Shown piece after piece: positions 12,823 through 16,334 of a DNA stretch of 16,334 bases. Under the pieces are notes generated by a model that saw only the letters and a list, made by a program, of their open reading frames with translations, made no database searches and was not told the origin of the DNA. Every line of letters begins with the position of its first letter. The first letter of the stretch is position 1. The stretch comes from JBAXTU01 sp037130015 (lineage in GTDB: Bacteria > Patescibacteriota > Patescibacteriia > 2-01-FULL-39-33), in contig JBAXTU010000018.1 of assembly GCA_037130015.1 (NCBI GenBank), positions 1 through 16,334 of the forward strand, read 5' to 3'. The translations under genes were made by a program, and so were the position numbers.

Positions 12823-13374
12823 TTATTTAACAAAAATAACTCCGTAATGATATGGTCCGGCTTCAAATTCTTCAATTACAGTCAGGCCGGCTTTATTGCC
12901 ATGAGCAATCACTTCTTCTTTTTTTATTCTATCTGCCATGGGCGGGCCAAATGGTGTGGTGATGCTTTTCCAATCAACTACCATCATTTTACCACCAGAT
13001 TTGAGCAGGCGTTTTATTTCTTGAAAAACCAATTCGTCCTTATCTGATTGAAACAATACATTAATAAGCGCGGCCACGTCAAGGGTGCCGGCTGGAATTT
13101 TGGTGGCGCCAACAATTTCTAAATTAGACCAAACCGTGCGCACATTGTCGTAGCCTTGTTGTTTGGCGATTTGATCCACTGATTGTAAAACTGACTTTAA
13201 AATGTCCACGGCATAAACAATGCCGTCTTTGCCAACTATTTTGGCTGGTGGAAAAGCAAAATAACCAAGATTACCGCAACCAAAGTCACCGACTTTCATG
13301 CCGGCAGTGATACCTAATTTTTCAAAGATATTGGCAGTGATAAGTTCATTGCCACCGCGTGGAGCTCCTGACAT
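12823..13374 (-). CDS. Class I SAM-dependent methyltransferase
   Basis: A 183-residue Rossmann-fold methyltransferase, UbiE/Methyltransf_31-like. The SAM-binding motif I is V-G-D-F-G-C-G-N-L-G-Y-F (28-39), followed by an acidic residue at the end of the second strand (A-V-D57-I). Later comes the motif L-D-V-A-A-L-I-N-V-L-F-Q, with the helix E-I-K-R-L-L-K-S-G-G-K and the strand M-M-V-V-D-W-K. The N-terminal M-S-G-A-P-R-G-G-N-E is short and lacks a substrate-binding cap, so the substrate cannot be predicted. It is the first gene of the unit with the 3-TM protein and yraN, behind an extended -10 promoter (13400-13428) in the short gap after trxB. Confidence 0.85.
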   Translation of the reverse strand: MSGAPRGGNELITANIFEKLGITAGMKVGDFGCGNLGYFAFPPAKIVGKDGIVYAVDILKSVLQSVDQIAKQQGYDNVRTVWSNLEIVGATKIPAGTLDVAALINVLFQSDKDELVFQEIKRLLKSGGKMMVVDWKSITTPFGPPMADRIKKEEVIAHGNKAGLTVIEEFEAGPYHYGVIFVK

Positions 13375-13399
13375 AAAAAATAATTAATTGTTTGCTTAT

Positions 13400-13428
13400 A
13401 TTATAGCAAATCATGAGAGCGGAAACAA
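13400..13428 (-). promoter_or_regulatory. Extended -10 promoter of the methyltransferase-yraN unit
   Basis: On the minus strand: perfect TATAAT at 13405-13400 preceded by TGC, with a weak -35 (TTGTTT, 13428-13423) 17 bases upstream. The predicted leader is about 19 bases. No terminator is visible after trxB, so read-through from the redox operon may add to it. Confidence 0.65.
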
Positions 13429-13430
13429 TT

Positions 13431-14351
13431 TTATTTATTGCTTAAATATTTATAAGCTTGCAGAGCGGCTTTGGCGCCTTCGCCAGCCGCGATAATTATT
13501 TGTTTAAAAGGCACATTGGAGCAGTCGCCAGACGCAAAAATTCCTGGCACGGAAGTTTCATTTTTTTCATTAATAATAATTTCACCGCCAGGGTTCAAAT
13601 CAACAATTCCTTTGAGCCAGTCGGTTTTTGGTTGATAGCCGATTTCTATAAATACGCCATCAGTCGTTATTTCTGTGGTTTTTGAAGCGTCATTTGCATC
13701 GTTGATTATAATAGAAGTCACCTTGGTATCGCCTTTGATTTCCTTGGTCAAATAATTTTGGAAAGCTTGGACATTTGAGAGCTCAGAAACTTTTTTAATT
13801 ACAAATGGGGTGCCGTTAAACTGCGGATATTTATTAATAATATAAACTTTGGCGCAAATTTCTGATAAATAATTGGCCGCTTCCAAAGCTGAATTGCCAC
13901 CACCAATAACAGTCACAGTTTTGTTTTTAAAAAAAGGCCCATCGCAAATAGCGCAATAGCTCACGCCACGGCCAGTAAATTCATGCTCGCCGGGCACTCC
14001 GACTTCACGGTGGTGCAAGCCAAAAGATAAAATAACACTCTTGGCTTGATACTCGTGATTGTTGCTTTTTAAAATAAAACCGCCGTCAATTGGACTGATA
14101 CTGGTTATTTCATCTTCAATTCTTTGAGCATCGAATTTATCGGCTTGGTGCTTCATTTTTTCAGCCAGTTCATAGCCAGAAGTCATTTCAAAGCCAGGGT
14201 AGTTTTCTATTTCATTATTGAGGGACATTTGTCCGCCAACTGCTCCGGCAATAATAACAGTGTCCAATTCTCGACGTCTAGCATAGATAGCGGCTGTTAA
14301 TCCTGATGGACCACCGCCAACAATCGCCAGGTCATAAATTTTTTCTGGCAT
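13431..14351 (-). CDS. trxB: Thioredoxin reductase-like flavoprotein with an AhpF-like pyridine nucleotide domain
   Basis: An FAD enzyme that moves electrons from a reduced carrier to thioredoxin through a CxxC pair. In 306 residues: FAD motif G-G-G-P-S-G (12-17); redox pair C133-A-I-C136-D-G; second nucleotide motif V-I-G-G-G-N-S-A-L-E-A-A (148-159); and the C-terminal FAD block F-A-S-G-D-C-S-N-V-P-F-K-Q. Standard TrxB has H-R-R-x-x-x-R after the second nucleotide motif to hold the NADPH phosphate. Here that place reads I-I-N-K-Y-P-Q-F-N-G-T. This domain and the end (K-Q-I-I-I-A-A-G-E-G-A-K-A) resemble the AhpF reductase, which prefers NADH. The partner TrxA lies 5 bases upstream in the same operon. 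The electron donor is therefore open: NADH is my first guess. Confidence 0.88.
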   Translation of the reverse strand: MPEKIYDLAIVGGGPSGLTAAIYARRRELDTVIIAGAVGGQMSLNNEIENYPGFEMTSGYELAEKMKHQADKFDAQRIEDEITSISPIDGGFILKSNNHEYQAKSVILSFGLHHREVGVPGEHEFTGRGVSYCAICDGPFFKNKTVTVIGGGNSALEAANYLSEICAKVYIINKYPQFNGTPFVIKKVSELSNVQAFQNYLTKEIKGDTKVTSIIINDANDASKTTEITTDGVFIEIGYQPKTDWLKGIVDLNPGGEIIINEKNETSVPGIFASGDCSNVPFKQIIIAAGEGAKAALQAYKYLSNK

Positions 14352-14356
14352 ATTGT

Positions 14357-14674
14357 TTAAATTAGTTTGTTAATTTCTTCTGTTAAATTTTCTTTGCTTT
14401 GCAAGCCATTGAAAGTCTTGGCCGGATTGCCATTTTTAAAAATAATAATCGTAGGAACAGACATGACATTAAATTTTTGGGCGGTCAGTGGATTGTCATC
14501 AACATTCATTTTGCCAACCTTGGCTTTGTCGCCAATGGCTTTGGCTAATTCTTCAATAATTGGGCCTTGCATTTTGCATGGACCGCACCAGGGTGCGAAA
14601 AAATCAACTAAAACAGGCTTATCGCCCATAATTTCAGTTTCAAAATTAGCGTCGTTAAATATTACTTCACTCAT
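14357..14674 (-). CDS. trxA: Thioredoxin
   Basis: Small thiol-disulfide carrier that reduces protein disulfides in the cytoplasm. It is 105 residues, the normal length, with the active site A-P-W-C30-G-P-C33-K and the buried acid D24 (V-D-F-F). The cis-proline loop is present as M-S-V-P-T-I-I-I-F, and the C-terminal F-K-N-G-N-P turn follows. No signal peptide is present. It lies between the csoR-like repressor (33-base gap) and trxB (5-base gap), so reductase and substrate are made together. Confidence 0.97.
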   Translation of the reverse strand: MSEVIFNDANFETEIMGDKPVLVDFFAPWCGPCKMQGPIIEELAKAIGDKAKVGKMNVDDNPLTAQKFNVMSVPTIIIFKNGNPAKTFNGLQSKENLTEEINKLI

Positions 14675-14707
14675 AAATTTTTTAAGTTAAATTAGTTAAT
14701 AATTTGT

Positions 14708-14941
14708 TTAATTGTATTTAAAAAGAGTGGCCACAATTTTATCCATGTGCTTTTTGTCGCATTTTTTAGCCTCGGTTTGCAGTAATCGCAAAGCTAATTG
14801 TCCCAGACTGGCTCGCGCTGCCATAATTTGGTCAATAATTAGCGAGCTGTCTTTTTTATTTTCAATCATTTTGGCGATTCCGCCTACTTGGCCGACTATT
14901 CTGTTGGTATGGTGTTGCAATTCAAGTTTTTTTGAGGGCAT
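14708..14941 (-). CDS. CsoR/FrmR family repressor with altered metal ligands
   Basis: A 77-residue, all-helical DUF156 protein. This family represses genes of copper, nickel, formaldehyde or sulfane sulfur response and lets go of DNA when its Cys/His site is occupied. Aligned by eye with B. subtilis CsoR: R-I-x-G-Q-V-x-G-I-x-x-M-I-E-N (14-28), then Q-I-M-A-A-R-A-S-L (38-46), and L-A-L-R-L-L-Q-T-E-A-K-K-C (49-61). The three copper ligands of CsoR would be Cys, His and Cys; here they are Ser32, Glu57 and Cys61. Only the last Cys is kept, so a copper switch of the known kind is unlikely. The gene is preceded by a CsoR-type operator in its promoter and followed by trxA and trxB, pointing to autoregulation and control of thiol redox genes. 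Confidence 0.85.
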   Translation of the reverse strand: MPSKKLELQHHTNRIVGQVGGIAKMIENKKDSSLIIDQIMAARASLGQLALRLLQTEAKKCDKKHMDKIVATLFKYN

Positions 14942-14982
14942 AAAAATAAGCTTGTTAATTTTTTAAAGTTATCAACAACTTA

Positions 14983-15012
14983 ATTATATACCCTAGGGGG
15001 GTATGCTGTCAA
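14983..15012 (-). promoter_or_regulatory. Consensus promoter of csoR-trxA-trxB
   Basis: On the minus strand: TTGACA at 15012-15007, an 18-base spacer, and TATAAT at 14988-14983, both hexamers perfect. The predicted leader is about 35 bases. The spacer is filled by the operator at 14988-15004, so a bound repressor would block RNA polymerase. Confidence 0.85.
14988..15004. promoter_or_regulatory. CsoR-type operator
   Basis: ATACCC and GGGTAT form an inverted repeat around TAGGG. The GC block in AT-rich DNA, flanked by ATAC/GTAT, is like the operator of B. subtilis CsoR (ATACCCTACGGGGGTAT, by memory). It is placed exactly between the -35 and -10. Confidence 0.8.
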
Positions 15013-15031
15013 GTTTTTGGTTGTATGTTAT

Positions 15032-15991
15032 TTATGGTTGCAAAATTTCGTCTTGGTTGCAGTTGCCATTTATACAAATGATCACGGATTTGATGGATGA
15101 AAATTGTTTCAGAGTAGTTTCTATTTGGGCGTGAATACTGGTGACAGCGCAAGAACCACTAACCTTTGATAAACTGTTATTAAAATTAATTTCAGCCACG
15201 CCACCGTCTTTTATTTTGACACTTTGCAAATATGTTCCACTAGGAATGGTAGAAACCCAGCCAGCTGATTTTTCTTCTGCAGAGAGTGAGGTGAGTAAAC
15301 CACGAACAGTATTTATTATATTGTCATCGTATTTTTTTGGTATGTCACGTTTGAGCGGGGACACGGCTGAGCAATCTGCCATGTTTGGATTATTTTTTGT
15401 GTTGGCATAAAAAGCCGTGATTGTGGTCGTCACTGATGTTTCTGTTGAGTTGTTTGTGTCAGTATTAGTAATCCCATCTTTGTTATTTTCAGAAACTACT
15501 TTTACTTCGCCATTTTCTTTGTTTGGGTTGACTGTAATAGAGACATTTTCTTGATTGTTTGAAACATTTGTATCGTCACTATTATGGCCAGCAGTTTTAG
15601 AAAAGTAAAAAATAGCAATAATTACTACAATTATAGCTACAATTGCGCCATAATTGCCAAATTTTTCGTCTTTTTTGTTATTTTTATCGTCGTTTGTGGT
15701 TTTATTGGTTTGTGAATCATCACCTTGATACACATAATTGTCCAAGTTTACTGTTTTTGGTTCAGTGGTGGGTGTATTTTCTGTTTTGATAGTGTTTTGT
15801 TCTATAATTGTGGCTATGGGAGTTGGCTGTGTTGGCATTGCTGTGGGTGTTGGTGTTTGTATTGGTGTGGCTACGGGATTTGGGGTTGAAACAGGAGTTG
15901 TTAAATTAGGAGTCATTGGCTGTGTGCTGTTTGTGTTGTTAATAGGCGCATTGCCAGTTGGAGTTGGAGATGGTGTTTTTTGTTCTTCCAT
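15032..15991 (-). CDS. GerMN-domain membrane protein with a Pro/Thr-rich cytoplasmic head
   Basis: A 319-residue protein with three parts. Residues 1-80 are low complexity, rich in Pro, Thr and Asn, and a polar stretch follows to 112. One membrane segment lies at about 113-130 (Y-G-A-I-V-A-I-I-V-V-I-I-A-I-F-Y-F-S). After a polar Asn/Asp/Thr linker (132-190), the C-terminal part (about 191-319) looks like a GerMN domain, known from spore germination protein GerM and LpqB: F-Y-A-N-T at its start, an R-G-L-L-T-S-L-S helix, and V-A-E-I-N-F-N-N-S-L later. Cys207, 281, 306 and 311 are in the outer part and could form disulfides. The topology would be N-in, domain out. The function is unknown; a role at the cell surface or wall is an inference. 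No clear terminator precedes the csoR promoter. Confidence 0.8.
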   Translation of the reverse strand: MEEQKTPSPTPTGNAPINNTNSTQPMTPNLTTPVSTPNPVATPIQTPTPTAMPTQPTPIATIIEQNTIKTENTPTTEPKTVNLDNYVYQGDDSQTNKTTNDDKNNKKDEKFGNYGAIVAIIVVIIAIFYFSKTAGHNSDDTNVSNNQENVSITVNPNKENGEVKVVSENNKDGITNTDTNNSTETSVTTTITAFYANTKNNPNMADCSAVSPLKRDIPKKYDDNIINTVRGLLTSLSAEEKSAGWVSTIPSGTYLQSVKIKDGGVAEINFNNSLSKVSGSCAVTSIHAQIETTLKQFSSIKSVIICINGNCNQDEILQP

Positions 15992-16008
15992 ATGATTGGA
16001 GTTAGATT

Positions 16009-16037
16009 TTTACGGGGATTATTTAAATTATTATAAT
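16009..16037 (+). promoter_or_regulatory. Probable promoter of the partial membrane protein gene
   Basis: TTTACG at 16009-16014, a 17-base spacer, and a perfect TATAAT at 16032-16037. The ATG at 16048 would follow the predicted start by only about 4 bases, so the mRNA may be almost leaderless. Confidence 0.5.
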
Positions 16038-16047
16038 ATTTATATAT

Positions 16048-16334
16048 ATGCAACTATCTTCATTATTACAAACATCTGCAAACTTTAAATATTATTTTAA
16101 ATTTGGATTTATTATTGCAGGATTAATATCTCTCATTATAGGTATATTTAATTATAAAGCAAATTATATCGGGATAATTTTTGGATATATTTTGATATCA
16201 ATAGCAATTATATCTGTATTGATTGATATAATAACAAATAAAACATCTATTAATCTACCATTAAAAATTATGAATGCAGTTCCATTTATAATAATGCTTA
16301 TATCTATAATTTGGTTATTTTTTATATTAGGATA
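16048..16334 (+). CDS. Integral membrane protein of unknown function (3' end outside window)
   Basis: An open frame starts with ATG at 16048 and runs to the end of the window without a stop (95 codons plus 2 bases). It begins M-Q-L-S-S-L-L-Q-T-S-A-N-F-K-Y-Y-F-K. At least three hydrophobic segments follow, at about residues 19-33, 41-61 and 77-94, with a short polar loop N-K-T-S-I-N-L-P between the second and third. I recognise no family. Isoleucine is mostly coded by ATA, while the neighbouring genes favour ATT, and the region is more AT-rich than the rest. This may mean transfer from elsewhere or weak selection. It diverges from the GerMN gene. Confidence 0.65.
   Translation, partial: MQLSSLLQTSANFKYYFKFGFIIAGLISLIIGIFNYKANYIGIIFGYILISIAIISVLIDIITNKTSINLPLKIMNAVPFIIMLISIIWLFFILG

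Noticed and set aside
15738..15995. Plus-strand open frame opposite the GerMN gene
   Set aside because: It is the mirror of the Pro/Thr repeats (reading as Val/Gly repeats), with no start signal or domain.

Overview
The window looks like a piece of chromosome from an AT-rich bacterium with a small genome, most plausibly a member of the Candidate Phyla Radiation (Patescibacteria, Parcubacteria-like). This placement is an inference. It rests on the low GC, very compact gene spacing, short household proteins, a GerMN membrane protein with a Pro/Thr-rich head, a single-domain bactofilin, and the near absence of Shine-Dalgarno sequences. UGA does not appear to be recoded. I see no tRNA, rRNA, CRISPR array, transposase or prophage gene.

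Layout, left to right. Bases 1-1050 carry yidD (its 5' end is cut by the window edge) and yidC on the plus strand, ending at a bidirectional terminator. Bases 1066-2290 are a minus-strand pair: bactofilin, then a degenerate diacylglycerol-kinase-like protein. Back-to-back promoters that share one -35 sequence separate this pair from plus-strand rpsT and rlmN (2413-3747). Bases 3757-4211 hold no convincing protein gene. They hold what I read as a free-standing, highly structured noncoding RNA of about 420 nt on the minus strand, with its own promoter, its own terminator and two copies of one folded domain. This is the best candidate for something undescribed.

From 4230 to 15991 every gene is on the minus strand. 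In order of transcription (right to left) they are: a GerMN membrane protein; csoR-like repressor, trxA and trxB behind a consensus promoter whose spacer is a CsoR-type operator; methyltransferase, 3-TM protein and yraN behind an extended -10 promoter; nusA behind a strong promoter with a terminator and possible leader peptide in its leader; gpmI; tig; an HD-domain hydrolase; and an operon of a P-loop ATPase/kinase, nfo (endonuclease IV), a YfcE-like phosphoesterase and a DUF167 protein. Most units end in a clear intrinsic terminator. At the right edge a plus-strand membrane protein begins at 16048 and runs out of the window; its codon use is unlike its neighbours.

The genes are mainly housekeeping: membrane protein insertion (YidC/YidD), translation (S20, RlmN, trigger factor), transcription (NusA), glycolysis (GpmI), base-excision repair (Nfo) and thiol redox (TrxA/TrxB). 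The notable points are the tandem-domain RNA, a repressor that keeps a CsoR-type operator but has lost two of three copper ligands, a thioredoxin reductase without the NADPH phosphate-binding motif, a palindromic repeat inserted in frame in the phosphoesterase gene, and the nusA leader.
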